Assembly (NCBI GenBank): GCA_951217055.1
Contig: OX578280.1
Coordinates: 19,011,394 to 19,075,393, forward strand
Direction of reading: 5' to 3'
From: Gerris lacustris
Taxonomy: Eukaryota; Arthropoda; Insecta; Hemiptera; Gerridae
Length of the DNA: 64,000 bases
Of the stretch, positions 46,379 to 59,339 are shown in pieces. Each line of letters begins with the position of its first letter. The first letter of the stretch is position 1. A program made the position numbers and the translations under genes. The notes under the pieces are model-generated. The model was not told the DNA's origin. It made no database searches and saw nothing but the letters and a program-made list of their open reading frames with translations.

Positions 46379-46515
46379 TGACGATAACTTGAGTAAAAGC
46401 TCACCGAGTAAGATGAAATTTGGTACACATGTTCATTTTACAAATGCCCAGGCTGAGTTCGTCGGAAAACGTTATCCGCTCAAGCGTTCACACGCAACGC
46501 TCGCGTAAACGTAAG
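46379..46515 (+). repeat. Repeat module shared with 12900-13040
   Basis: GACGATAACTTGAGTAAA ... ACAAATGCCCAGGCTGAGTT ... CGCGTAAACGTAA aligns over its whole length with the centre of copy c. It is inside the hAT ends, directly after the transposase remnant. Confidence 0.75.
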
Positions 46516-47862
46516 CTTTAAAAGACGGGAAAAAGTGTTATTAAGGAAGCCTGTTACCTGACTTGTTTTGATTATTTTTGTTATATACGTCAAAAATGTC
46601 ACTTTTTTTTGTAAATAAATAAAATATAATCATGTAAAATAGTAATCATGTAAGGAACTTCGTTCCTACCGGGTGTCCCGCGACACCACACTTATTTTTT
46701 ATCATTTATTACATATATTGTAAATATAATTTTGTATCTATGAAATATTGAAATCTCTTTTGAACTGTTTCCCTCCAAAATAACGAAATGCGTCACATAA
46801 AGGCTACATTTTCACAGAAAATAAACGTCATACTTTTGGCTAAAAGGTCATAAAACAACCGATTTTCTAAAATAAACGTCATAAAACAGGATAATAAAAG
46901 TCATAAAAGTCATAGAATAAAGGTCATGAAATGGAAAAATAAAAGTCATAAACGTCCCGTCTCTGCTAATGACCACACCATACTCGCTTCGGCGGTACAC
47001 TGTACAAATGTATGATGTGTGAAGTAGCAGGAACTCTCCACCACGGGGCGTAAAAAGTGATGGCCAAATTCACGAACAAGTGGTTCATCCTACCCGTTCT
47101 AGTAGGAAGTACTAGACTACTAGACTACTACTACTACTACTAGATACTGAAGGAGATAGTCTTTCACTGGACTTCTTACAGCATAAGTCCATCTCAAATC
47201 AAAAGAAGGAGTTGCTTTACAAAAAAAAAAGCTATGCTCAAGCACTTTGCTTATTGTATAGACTAACATTAGATTTTATAAATAAAATGCATGGGCATTT
47301 TCACTATTTTTGTACAAATTGGCTTTTAAATTAACTAAATTACTTTATTTTTTATATGCAATATTATTCCTATTACATGATAGTAAGAAAAAAAAAATTC
47401 TAAATGTTTACAAATAATGAAACTGTGAAAGTTTAATGAGAGCTGGTTATGCATGTTCTTATAGACTATAATTAAAGGAATACAGAAAGTCCTGCCACAA
47501 ATGTATTAAATTGTCACCTATAAATAGTTCAGTGTGGTCACAAAAGTAGCTATCACTCTTTCTATCTCACTTCAATCAGTCCCTAGTTTTCTTACAGCAC
47601 TTCTGAAGACTGTTACTCCCCTTATAAAAATAGAAGTGTGATATTCCTTCGGCCCAAAGTACATTGGACTAAACATCCCTTTGTCTTAATAGTTATTTAG
47701 GCAAAGTTATATATATACAGGGTGACTGGAGATATATGTGAAAAAATGAAGTAGGGGTTTCTATGTCGTATGGGCTATAAAGAACGCTATTTAAACCATG
47801 TGTCAATGTTAACAGTTTCCCTACGATTTTTTTGAGATCGCATACCTTTACTCATAAAAACA

Positions 47863-48600
47863 TTGATTGTTCCAAAAGTATAAAAGCTAGAACAAAGGTT
47901 TTAGTAGCGTTGTAAATCTGACAAAAGTACCTACAAGAAAAGTGTAAATTAAATTTTAATGCACTCAAATTACTTGACAAAAATGTATACAAATTTTATT
48001 TTTAAGAAAAATATTAAAAATTCCATTTTTTTGTGGTTCCTTAACTTGACAAAGAACCGAGCTTAAACTTTTCGGACTTCAGGAAAAACTTCCTTATTTA
48101 CTAACCTTTCCATCAATATTAATATTGCTACCCATTCATTAGGCGGAATTTTTAGTAGACTTCGCTGAAAGTAAAAAAGAAACAGGTTGATTGTTGACTT
48201 GCAGGTGAGTAAATAATTAAAAGCATACAAAAAAGCAAGAATGGTTTAATATACTCGTCTATATGTCAACAATAGCAACAATAAACACGCTTCTTTCTTT
48301 ACTTTCAGCGAAGTTTACTAAAATTTCCACCTTATGAATAAGTAACAATATAATATCAATCGAAATGTTAGTAAATAAGGAAGTTTTTCTTGAAGTCCGA
48401 AAAGTTTAAGCTCGGTTCTTTGGAACCTCAAAACAATTGATTTTTTAATTTTTTTTTTTCTAAAAAATAAAATTTGTATATATTTTGGGGTCATGTAATT
48501 TGAGAGCATGAAGATTAAAATTACACTTTTCTCGTAGGAAATTTTGTCAGATTTACAACGATACTAAAACCTTTTGTTCTAGCTTTTATACATATCAATT
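47863..48600. mobile_element. Long foldback, arms of about 340 bp
   Basis: TATAAAAGCTAGAACAAAGG, CGAGCTTAAACTTTTCGGAC and CTTCGCTGAAAGTAAA in the left arm return inverted in the right. Arms differ by many small changes, so the insertion is not recent. The 80-base centre includes GCAGGTGAGT. No frame longer than 64 codons. Confidence 0.85.
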
Positions 48601-48609
48601 CTTTTATAC

Positions 48610-50130
48610 TTTATTGCTAATAAATAATTCAAACACGACATGCTTATTCTATATGAAGTACTAAAAAGCATTAACTATTGAAAATATAGGAAGTTCATAG
48701 TTTCCCTGGCACTTGCCTAGAAATAACTCTCATTTATAGCTCTCCCAACACATCACCGTTAAACTAGAAAACTCCTTTAAAGGGTTTATATTTTGATCAA
48801 GTGCATTAGAATTGTGCGATCACAAGGCTTAATTTTTTTTTTTTTTTATCTTAGAAGGCTTTTTTCACACACAAGTTGTTCATTATTATGCACTTCTTTA
48901 AAACAAATTGCGCTGATAGTTAGTCATGCACCGCTTTAAAATGTGCACTATGCATCGTATTAATATTAATTTATTTTAATTTTTAAGTGATAAAATTTAA
49001 ATGATAAAAATAAAATTATGTCACATCTCCGAACCGCACAATAGATAAGGAGCAACTAATTCAAATATATTCTACAGTTCTTCTATTTTTACAGTGTATC
49101 CTCTTTATCCTTCTCCCACTTTACTTTGTATGTATGTATTTTTTAACACCTCCACTTTTTTTTCAAAATATTTATTTGCATATGTATGACGCCAGAACAT
49201 TATTTACTAGACCTATTATCATTTCTGTATTTTTTGTGGTCAGGTGATTTCCTATTTGTGTTTTTTATGCATATATATATTTTAACTATCCTATTTTCCC
49301 ATATATTTACTAAAGTGTAACCTTCTTACTAATAATGTAAAAAAAGGATGTATTTTAATTTTTCTTACATATCTCTGTGTTATTTATATACTATACCTTC
49401 TGCGGTATTTCTCCTACTCTTCTAAAGTTTTTTTTTACTATCACCTCTATGATAATTCTTTATCTTTCCCCTACCTTCTTTTAACACTTGTTAGAAAAAC
49501 AACTTTTATTGTATAAATAAGTTAGTTCTTAGGGAAATCTTTCTTTTTTACTCAATATTCCATAATGCCATCTCTTCAAGGTGATATGAAGTGTCAATCA
49601 AGAATGCCCCTAAAATTCCACAATGTAAGATTTTTTTTTTATCATTAAGTGTTTATTGTGCAATATTTAATATAATAATTAATACCATTCGTGAAAGATA
49701 TAAACTATCATTTCATTCATTTTTTAAATAAAATTATAAATTAATCTTAAAATAATAATTATTATGATGCTCAGTTGAATTAAAGTCCATACAACTTGGA
49801 CTTTATATGTAATTTTTTTTTTAATAAATAAAAGTTTTTACTATCATCAGTAATTAAGAACATAATCCAGGAGATAGCTAATATTAGCTAAAGTTAATCT
49901 TTTAATGGCTTTTAAGAATATGTGGTTGGCTAAGTTCATTTGTGGGACATAGCTTGGCAATAAAAATTTGAAAAAGAACAAACGAGTGGAGAGCGGCCAT
50001 ATCATGCCAATTATGGTGGACAATGTGATTTTTATGATCCTAAGTACAAAATTAGTTAGTTGACCAAAAATAAAAGTTATTGTTAGTTTTGACACTTGAT
50101 ATGTGACCACTTTGATTTGGAGTAATATTT
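48610..50130. other. Gene-free AT-rich stretch
   Basis: Only homopolymer-rich DNA. A short ATG frame with a donor-like end at 49565-49625 is too weak to call. Confidence 0.4.
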
Positions 50131-50140
50131 GAATAACTAA

Positions 50141-50339
50141 AGGTGGAGATACACATGCCGTCCAATTGGGCAAGTAGCTTGCATGCCAAAAGAGGGTATT
50201 TGCCAATAACTGGCATGCTAAGGATTTTTATTAAGGCTTTATCTGCTTGCTTGCCAGCTACAGGCATGCCATTTAACATATACACATGCAAGTAGCTGGC
50301 ATGTTTTTGTTCAAGCTACAGGCATGTGTATCTCCGCCT
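50141..50339. mobile_element. PIF/Harbinger-type MITE related to 11164-11959
   Basis: AGGTGGAGATACACATGCC and GGCATGTGTATCTCCGCCT are inverted ends flanked by TAA. GGCATGC words recur inside. 199 bp. Confidence 0.8.
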
Positions 50340-50958
50340 TAACCAATGAAGGGACAAACTAACATCAAATTGATTTTTAATTTCATTTTGTACCCAGGAT
50401 CATGAAAATCTCATTTTCCACCATAATTATTGGGACATGCCCGCTCTTTTCCGGTTTGTTTTTTTCAAATGCCTATTGCCAAGCTGTGTCCCTCTGACGA
50501 ACTTAGCCGACCACGTATTCTTAAAAGGCACTAAAAAATTAACTTGTACACAAAATTCTAGCTTGATGTTAGTCAGACTTTTTTACTCTCTATCTCCTGT
50601 ACTAACATCTTCAGTGATGTAGAGTTAAAATATACAAAATATTTATTCTGTACCTGAATTTTTAAGCTTATAAATAAAATAACAGTTATTTGCAATTAGA
50701 CTCTCTGTTTATTGTAACTTACAGATAATTATCTATGGATGGATTTTGTAGGTGTAAGTATGAAATAGAAAGCTTTACATGTTGTAAGGAAACGTTTCAT
50801 CCCTTCTTAAGGTCATCTTCAGTCCTTTATTAACTAAAAAATAAATAAATAACTAAACCATCCTATCAATTTCAATTTCTAATATGTATTACATGATTAG
50901 CTTTAAGGATGTTTAGCCAAAAAAAAAATTATCTATATATCTATATAATTTTAAATTA

Positions 50959-51383
50959 CAGTTGAACCTCGCTTACACGACCCTCAATAACACACCAACC
51001 TCAATTACAAGTGCAATTTTCAAATCCCCTTGAGATTGTCATTACACATAATGTTAAATTAACCTCTATGACGCGACTATTATTATCCAAACAACCTCAA
51101 TAACACGGATTTTTTCCAATTCACAACATAGCTCAGAACCTCTATAACAAGTCGTTTTGAGAAATCAACCTCTATAACGCGACTCTATACAGGAATGGGT
51201 CGACCTTGAACAAGTCTAGACTTAAAAAACCCCACCCCACCCTGCTCCCAACATTTTATTAACCTCTATAACAAGACTGATAGTCAAAATAACCTTGATA
51301 ACACAACCCTCAACAAAAAGAGCACCTCGATAACAAGACTGTTTCCCTATCCCCTTGAGACACTTCTTATCGAGGTTCTACCT
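50959..51383 (+). mobile_element. pogo-type MITE, copy 2
   Basis: CAGTTGAACCTCGCTTACAC at the left and CGAGGTTCTAC at the right, TA on both sides, and repeated CCTCTATAAC words. Inverted copy of 36290-36692. Confidence 0.75.
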
Positions 51384-51487
51384 TAGTAACAATCTATAAT
51401 ATTAAATTCTAAATTTAATTTAAATAAATTGTTGTTTACTTTTACTCACATTGTAGCAAACAGTTAATTGTAACTAGACTCTAGATC

Positions 51488-51690
51488 AGGGGTTGGCAAC
51501 CTGGCATCCTCATTGGACTTTTAATGCACCCTCTCTTTAAACCCAAATTGTCTTTGGTCTTTAACTCGTTGGCATCAAAAACTAACGTCAATTGTGGGCA
51601 TGTGCGTCATCGGTGATTTTAAAATCTTGTATAGCACCCTCATAGACAAAATGGTTCGGACTCCTGGAAGGGGCTCCAGGGGAAATCGGA
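51488..51690. mobile_element. hAT end, one side only
   Basis: CTCTAGAT then CAGGGGTTGGCAACC resembles a hAT left end; no matching right end was seen nearby. Confidence 0.4.
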
Positions 51691-52248
51691 TGCTGTAATA
51701 CTATCATATTATCCTTTTTTTCAGCCTAATATTTATAATATTAGTCTTAGAAGTTCACTATACTATAATTAATTCCAAAGTGAATCCTTTCCATAGCCTC
51801 TACGTAACTAAAACAGTAAAGTCTTGTTGTAAATATGGTGTCCTATTGTTACATTCTTACTGTATTTATACGTTTTTTCTTCTATAAATCCAATATTAGA
51901 AGATAAGCTATTTACAATTTTTATTTATGATAAGTTGGTGGCATCTTATACTCTCTATCTTACTCCAGTCCAATTGCAAAACAGTTATCCAAATTTTTAC
52001 TTAATTTTTTTTCTTGACTGATTATTATGTAGATGGAACATGAAAAATACTCTTGTTTTGTTATGTTAACTGATGCTAATGTTAACTGACAAAGTTCAAG
52101 GTAACAATCCTTGCATAGTAGACATTTAAATGAGTATATATCAACGCAGGGATTCTAATGCAAACTAACAGTTATTTCGATTATTCAAGGAAAGAAAACT
52201 ACACAGGAAGTTGTAGATATGGGAGCGTCTATGGAGGTCATCTTAATG

Positions 52249-52494
52249 AATAATATAAATAGTCTCTCCACGTTAACTGGCTAATTTGTTTATTATGAAT
52301 TACGTAGTAGCTTTCAGCCTTCATAAGGCCATCATCAGTGCCTAAGAACAGACAAAAGTTAGACTAAGTTTTGAAATCAACAAAATAATTAGAGTGAAAC
52401 ACAGAATTACATAAATAACTGTCAACAAATAAAATTAGGCAATTCATAATAAACAAATTTGTCAGTTAACGTGGAGAGACTATTTATATTATTC
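52249..52494. mobile_element. Foldback with 54-bp arms
   Basis: GAATAATATAAATAGTCTCT and AGAGACTATTTATATTATTC plus CAGTTAACGTGGAG / CTCCACGTTAACTG are inverted. The core includes CCTTCATAAGGCCATCATCA, a word type shared with 50800. Confidence 0.7.
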
Positions 52495-53039
52495 ATATAG
52501 AGGAAGTGTTTAGTGAAGGCTTTCATATAGTCTAATCTTTATATATATTTTACTGGCATAATTCTTGCAATAAACATTGTAAATAACTTTTCTATTATGC
52601 CACTGTAGTTGCAATTACAATTATTACACCAAGTCCTTATAACTGTCTATTCTAAGACAAATTCTATTTTTGCTTTTTCAACTGTCAGTTTGATAAAGTT
52701 ACTTTATATATTGTCTTCTTGTAAAAGAGTGAAATATTTTTAAATCTCACTTAGCATCAAGTTAACAGTATTTTTCTCAAAATACTGTTCGTTCAAATCT
52801 AGGAAGAAGTAAAGTGGCCTAGACTATATACTTATTGGATTATAGATTCAAATTACTTAATTATAAATGTTTAAATTAATTAAAATAAATAGTTTAAATA
52901 TAGCGACATTGCATTTCACTAAAAACACCTGAAGTAAATTTATTTTAAAAAAAATACTGAAATATGTTAATCCACATATTATTATATGTCCTATCCACGT
53001 ACTGTATTGGTTTTATGCTTTTTTTACAAACCATTATTG

Positions 53040-53545
53040 TCTAATTTGTTTGTTTCCCCGTTTTTTAATCTGTCAAAATTGTTTTAATTTTTTACATGAA
53101 TTAAAGTATCAATTTAGCAAAAGTTAAAGAGCGCAAACAGTTCAAATTATGCTTGGGATATCTGCGGGTTACTTTCGATACACTGTAAAAGTTTCATACA
53201 AATCAGATAAGTACTTTTGAAGCTATAGGTGTAAATAGATGTATGTTTGTGCGCATGTGGAAGAGAAACAAATGAGCACAGAAGGTTGAAACTTACATGG
53301 GACCAACAATGGGCTAATTATGACCTACCATCTAAATTTCATTAAAATCGGTCGTGTAGTTTTTAAGATATGTTGGATCGCAAAAATCGAACGACAGACT
53401 GACAGACAGACACGGAACCTAATACGTTCCCTGACGTCTGAAACGGATTTCTGTCTAGAAATTTGTGAAATCGGAGACCTAAAATATTTTCGTTCTTCAG
53501 AACGATCACATAGCTTCCGTTACCTTCGGTAAGCTTGGAAGCAAA
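53040..53545 (-). repeat. GCTTCCG-hairpin family, copy d
   Basis: Ends GCTTCCGTTACCTTCGGTAA .. GGAAGC at 53513-53541. The body matches copy a almost word for word, including AAGTACTTTTGAAGCTATAG and GACAGACAGACACGG. The overlapping frames on both strands are not genes. Confidence 0.75.
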
Positions 53546-53927
53546 AATTGTGGAAGTAGGCAAGGTTCTACATTGGACAGTAGAGTCATAGAACAAAAAA
53601 TTACTTCATGACTTTTTGAAGTAATGTTTCGGAATAAAATTGTAACTGTTGTTTTATAATTTAATACTATATTATTATTTTATTTATTTTGTATGAATGA
53701 AACAATTATAAATTACTTATGTTTGTCAAGTTAGTCATGAAAATTACACTTAACAAGTTTTTTTTTTTTTTTAATTTATTACATGAGTAATAATGACGTT
53801 CTACTTGAGTAAGAAATTGTACATTTCATTTCAAGGTGATTACACTAAGCCAATTGAATCATAATCTTTTATCTAAAGAGTGGTGGGTTTTGAAACAGAT
53901 TAATTTATCCTCGTTGAAAACATTTTT

Positions 53928-54295
53928 ATTCAGTCAATTTTTAAAACTTGACGTGTTATGTTATCCATTTGAAATTTGTTATTTTTCAATACTAGTAATA
54001 CATTCAGTTAGTTTTTAAAACTTGATGCGTTGTGTTATCCATTTGAAATTTGTTATTTTTCAATACTAATAATACATTCAGTTAATTTTTAAAACTTTAT
54101 GCGTCGAGTTATCATTTAAAATTTGTTATTTTTCAATACTAGCTACACATTCAGACAATTTTTAAAACTTGATGTGTTATGTTATCATTTAAAATTTGTT
54201 AGTTTTCAATACTAGCTACATATTCAGATAATTTTTAAAACTTTATGCGTCGTGTTATCCATTTGAAATTTGTTGTTTTTCAATAATAGTTATAT
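53928..54295. repeat. 74-bp minisatellite, about 5 copies
   Basis: Units share TTTTTAAAACTTGATGCGT, GTTATCCATTTGAAATTTG and TTTTTCAATACTA. They are more diverged than the other arrays in this window. Confidence 0.8.
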
Positions 54296-54669
54296 TTTAA
54301 TTATTAAAGTTTAAATTTTTATAACTGTGAAACTCCAGCAACTATGAGAAAACCAAGTAATAACCCGTTTGAAGTTAAATCTGGACCATCTCAGTTTCAT
54401 GTGAGAAAAAATTGATTATTTATTTCTCCTCAACCTCTTTTTTCACTTAAACTATATAATTTATTTGAGTATTTTTATGAACACTATATAAATGGAACCG
54501 ATCTATATAAAACAATTTTTTATCATCTTCAAATTGTATAAACACATCATTATTTATTCATAAAATATTTTGGTATGATAACTTCTTCAAACATTTAAAA
54601 AAAAATTGGTTCAACAAACTCAAATACATAATACATTCTCAACATTTAATTTAACATAATTTATTATTT

Positions 54670-56060
54670 TTGCTTCCGAGCTTACCAAAGCAAGCTTAGT
54701 GGTCGTTCTGAGGAACTAATTTTTTTTGTCTCCAATTTCAAAAATCCTAGATAGAAATCAGTTTCAGACTTCAGGGGACATTTTAGGTCTCTTGTTGGTC
54801 TGTCATTCATAATTTTTGCAAACTACCATATCTTAAAAACTAGTCATTAGATTTTAATGAAATTTGTATGGTAGGTCATAATTAGCCCATTGTTGGTCCC
54901 ATATAAGTTTCAACTTATCTTTCACTTGGGTACAAAGGTTTATTTTTATTAATCCCTATTTATTAAAAAGTACTCAATCTGATTTTTAATAAATTTGGTT
55001 GGTATGTCTAATGTAACCCACAGAAGTTCCCATATTAATTTCTACTATCTATCCTTAATTTCCTTCTTGCAAAAATTCCAAGACAGAAATCTGTTTCAGA
55101 TTTCAGGGAACCTTTTTGGTTCTGTGTCTCTTTCTCACTTAATTATTACAAAAACATACCTTAAACAAGTAAGGCGCGCTTCATGTAAGTACGTGAGGCG
55201 ATAATCACCGGTTTCTGTACGATTAAGTTAAAATTATTAAGTGTAATAGTTGCATATTCTTTTTCTACACTTCAATACCTTTAAATTGATGTATAGCATG
55301 TCATGGTGACTAAAAACATTTATTTGTCGCCCGCCATATTGGCCGCCATCTTAAAAATATTAGGTGTGAATATTTTAATAGTTGCATGTTCTTTTTCTAC
55401 ATTTCAAGACCTTTAATTTGATGTATAGCATGTCATGGTGACTAAAAACATTTGTTTTAGTCACCCGCCATATTAGCCCCCATCTTGAAAATATTAAGTG
55501 TGAAAAATCAAAAAAGTGTCCAGTTGTCATAAATGCCGAGATGCACCTGTGTGCCGAATTTCATGTTCCTCGCTATAGTAGTTTATGAATTGAAACAAGC
55601 AATGGTCAGACAGACAGACAGACAGAGCCATTATATAAAGTTTCTTTTTGTACTTTGTACAGAAACCTAAAACTACTTGTCCGATTTTATCGAAATTTGT
55701 ATGGTAGGTTAGCCCATTGATGGTCCCATATAAGTAGTTTCAACCTTCTGCGTCCATTTATTTTTCCTCCACATTTATTTACATCTATATCTTCAAAAGT
55801 TCTTAACTGATTTGTATGAAACTTTTATAATTTATCGAAAGTTACCCACAGATAGCCCCAGATTAATTTGGACCATCTGCGCTCTTTAAAATTTGCTAAA
55901 TTGATACTTTAATTCATGTAAGAAATTAAAACAATTTTGACAGATTTAAAAAGGGGGGATATTATATTAAATAAATGTAACAAAATAAGTTGTAAAAGCG
56001 TAAAATCATTCGAGTTCATGAAATAGGATGTAATGAAGCTATTGCCTATGAGCAGTCTTA
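54670..56060 (+). repeat. GCTTCCG-hairpin family, copy e, expanded
   Basis: Family sequence is interrupted by two direct copies of a block of about 125 bp at 55230-55500 (GATGTATAGCATGTCATGG, CCGCCATATT). The right end resembles copies b and c (GGATGTAATGAAGCTAT). Confidence 0.65.
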
Positions 56061-56532
56061 TAAAAAAATATTTATATTTTTATATTAGCCTCTTGCTTTT
56101 ATCACGTTTAAACCATTTATCTTAATTATCTATAGGGAAGCAGTAGTAAGTGTTGGTATATTTATCCTTGATAGTCTGTGTTTTTCTATTCATCTATAAT
56201 ACCAGACAAATTGAAAGCATGAGCTTACATTATTCCATAATTATTGAGGAGGGTTAATAGGACACTTGTTTATCAAGGTTTGCAGGATTATTAACTCAAC
56301 TAGTTTTAGTGAATTAGAGTAATACAATTTTCAATGTAACAACTATAATGGTGGATATAAATGTATAGAAGCCAAGGCAACTAATGTGCTACTAGTAAAG
56401 TCTCTACCCAGTAGAGACGTTACTTATATATATATATTAATAAACATATTGTTATACATTTTTCTTAAGCAGTTTTTTCACCCTTTGTTTTTAATTATAA
56501 TAAAATAAAAACACTATTAATGAATTTGTTTT

Positions 56533-57190
56533 CTGGGTCTTTAAGATTTTTTTTTTGTTTTGTTCATAAAAAATTTAAGACATTTCCATCTTTCTAATTT
56601 ACTCTTAAATTCTTTCTATATTTCACTAACACCTTGGGCTTATTAACCCATTGAATGCGTAATCCAATTTATGAACTTATCCACCTGACTGAATAAAATT
56701 TACACAATTTTAAAAGTTAATTAAAAAATAAAATATAAAAACATGTTTGGATCCACTGTGGATAAAAACGTGAGCGGGCCTGACGGAGCCTTGCAAGATG
56801 GTTCTACTCGAGGCACGGAGAATAGAGCTACTGAGGGCTGAAAGGGAGGGCTTAGATCCACTGTTGATCCACCCGCCAGGCGTGTTAGCACTGCATGGAT
56901 CCACAGTGGATCCACCCGCATTGAATGGGTTAACACTCTGATAGTCAAACAGGGGAGATTCAAGTATTTTATATTTTCAATCAATTTCTAAATTGCATGT
57001 AGAGTGACAAATTTTATTTAAATAAAATGTATGAACTATTGAATGACTCGTATGACTGAGAATTTAAAAATTAGCCTGAAGAAGCCCAAGGTGTTAGGGT
57101 GGAATATAGCAAGAATTTAAGAGTAAATAAGAAGATGGAAATGTCTTAAATTATTTATCAACCAAACCCCAAACAAAAACCTGAAGAGAC
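56533..57190. mobile_element. Foldback interrupted by a piggyBac-type MITE
   Basis: ACATTTCCATCTTTCTAATT and CACTAACACCTTGGGCTT (left) return inverted as AAGCCCAAGGTGTTAG and AGAAGATGGAAATGT (right). The MITE at 56643-56933 lies at the inner end of the left arm. Confidence 0.75.
56643..56933. mobile_element. piggyBac-type MITE, copy 2
   Basis: TTAA-CCCATTGAATGCG and CGCATTGAATGGG-TTAA are exact inverted ends with the TTAA duplication. Body shared with 27985-28223; extra GGATCCACTGTGGAT palindromic words. Confidence 0.88.
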
Positions 57191-57199
57191 CCAAAAAAT

Positions 57200-59330
57200 G
57201 TATTTATTTATAGTGTTTTTATTTTATTATTTATTGTTATATTGGTATTTATAATTTTTATTACGTTTTTATTAGCTTGCTTTCTTGTTTGTTTGTCCGG
57301 TACAAATCTGGCAATCGATTTCTAACTAACTTCCCGAATAGCTAGACATTTGAAACTTTTAGCATAGCTCAGAACACGATGACAATGCATTATTTTATTG
57401 CTTTTAGACATCTTTCAGCAGAATTTAATTGGTTTTCAGCAAATTTTGCTATATGGAAAGTTAGTTCGGAAAAAATCCGCAAGTTATTTTATTTGTTTTG
57501 CCATGTCCCATATTTACAATCTTCATTTTGACGGGTTTCAAATATGTGATTTTTATAAATAAGAGATAAACATTGAATGACGGCAAAACAGGAAATATAT
57601 TGATTATATTATTTCAAATATATCGATGGCACGGTTTAGATTTGGTGTTGGGGAGTTACGTTGTACAAAGATTTGTCCTTTTATTAAGATCAGCTCTCTA
57701 GATGGTTGTCATTTATGTGAAGTATAAATAAATTCGGAACTATTTTTTTTTTTTTTTTTTTTTTCACTAAAATTATATATTATATATAACAATAACAATT
57801 ATATTATCAACATTACATACAATTCAACAGAAAATTTAAAAACGTAGTATATAAAAAGTTCTTTTTATCTTTAAATTATTACTAGATTTAGTTTGTCATT
57901 ATTCATAATTGCCAAACGTACATTATTCCAACATCAATCACTTTGTCGATGAATGCATCTGGCATATTTTCTCTAATGTGTTGAGTTAATTATTTTGTAC
58001 TATCCAATACTGTAAAAGTTATCTATGCATTCATGTTTACATTTCTTTTCCTTTCATGTAATATTGCTCAACTTTCATTGTTAAATGATCACCTTGACCC
58101 ATGGTAGTTATGTTGTTACTATCTAACACGAGGCTATTTCATCAGATCTTTAAACTAGTTTTTTTATTTTTTTAAAAGATACATAAACCAGACCTACTTG
58201 TATCATTTCAGATTCGTTAGACATTCGCCATGTTAAATCTTGTTCCTACTTTGTATTCGTTATATTCGCCTTCTAGTTCACCTTGGACTTGATCCTTTCT
58301 TATTTATTTTATCCTTCCTTCCACAACTTCCTTTTTTCAAAAAAAACTGTTTATATTTTGTACACAACCTTGTTCAATGTATGTTTTATAAACACAGTTA
58401 TTTTCAATGTTTACTTTATGAAACAAACATTTTTTAACTAAATTATTCTTTTTTTTTAATATTTTCAATATATTAATGAATCTAATCACTTGGTTGGTGT
58501 TTGAAATATTTATTTTTTATTAAATTCACTAATATAATTTATGTGAGTATAACCTTAGTTAATTTTAAATATATTTATTTCTATTATTCACCCTTGACTA
58601 TTCAAAACAATTATTTAATTTTTTTTTTTTACATTTATTTAATATATTAATTATCAATTAAAATTATAGTATATAATAATATTATTTATATTATAGAATA
58701 ATTATTATTATTATATTTAAATTTTCATATTAATTATCATTTTCTTAAATAATTGTATCTGACTTAAATATGTATATGAATCTACCGAGAAATTTTTATT
58801 TATTTATTTTTTATTGCTAATTGACTTTTTTATATTATAATTTAAAAAAAGTGTATTATAATAATAGGGCTAAACTGTTGATTATGCTAACTATAACTTC
58901 CAATGCTTCTTCATTTAACTATTTAGGTCTCGATGGGGTTTTTTTTTACAGTAAAAATCCATTCGCTATATTTCGTCCCCATGTAGGACTTATTTAGGCT
59001 AAAAACATCCACTGCTTTTTTAACAAGTAGTTTATAAATTTTCTTTAGTGAGAATTTGGTACTGTAAGCAACCTTAATAAAGTTATTTAAATAAAAGTGC
59101 ACTTTATCAATATAAGTTTTAAAATGTCTATATTCCATGGTGAGTACCCAGGATAATTTTGGTATCGTTGAAATATAAATTAAGTGCTTTTGTCCAAGTA
59201 TTGTTTACCAGTTATATATTCCACAATGAGAAAATCAGTCCGAGACAACTCAGACTAACTTTCTTATATAATCTCAGTCCCTGATCCCAGAAAATATGAA
59301 TATGTTGTTATCTATATAGATGGATATGCC
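57200..59330. other. Gene-free AT-rich stretch
   Basis: Very AT-rich, with long T runs near 57745 and 58620. 57270-57480 (TTGTTTGTCCGGTACAAATC) looks like an old repeat. No gene supported. Confidence 0.45.
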
Positions 59331-59339
59331 AGTGTGTTG

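Larger units (their letters stand above)
45036..46965. mobile_element. hAT transposon with 8-bp target duplication
   Basis: The ends CAGAGACGGGAAAAAGTCAT and CGTCCCGTCTCTG are inverted, with repeated GTCATAAA/TTTATGAC subterminal words. CTAATGAC flanks both sides exactly (45028-45035, 46966-46973). It is 1930 bp and holds a shortened transposase. Confidence 0.95.
44838..47075 (+). repeat. tRNA-derived SINE split by a hAT insertion
   Basis: The head GGTAGCCGAGCGTCTTAAGG (A box) and GTCGTGGGTTCTATCCC (B box) resembles a Leu/Ser-type tRNA. The body continues to 45035, is interrupted by the hAT element, and resumes at 46974 (CACCATACTCGCTTCGGCGG). Confidence 0.7.

Noticed and set aside
49565..49625. 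Possible alternative first exon with donor GTAAGA
   Set aside because: Too short, AT-rich flanks, phase does not match neighbours, no family.
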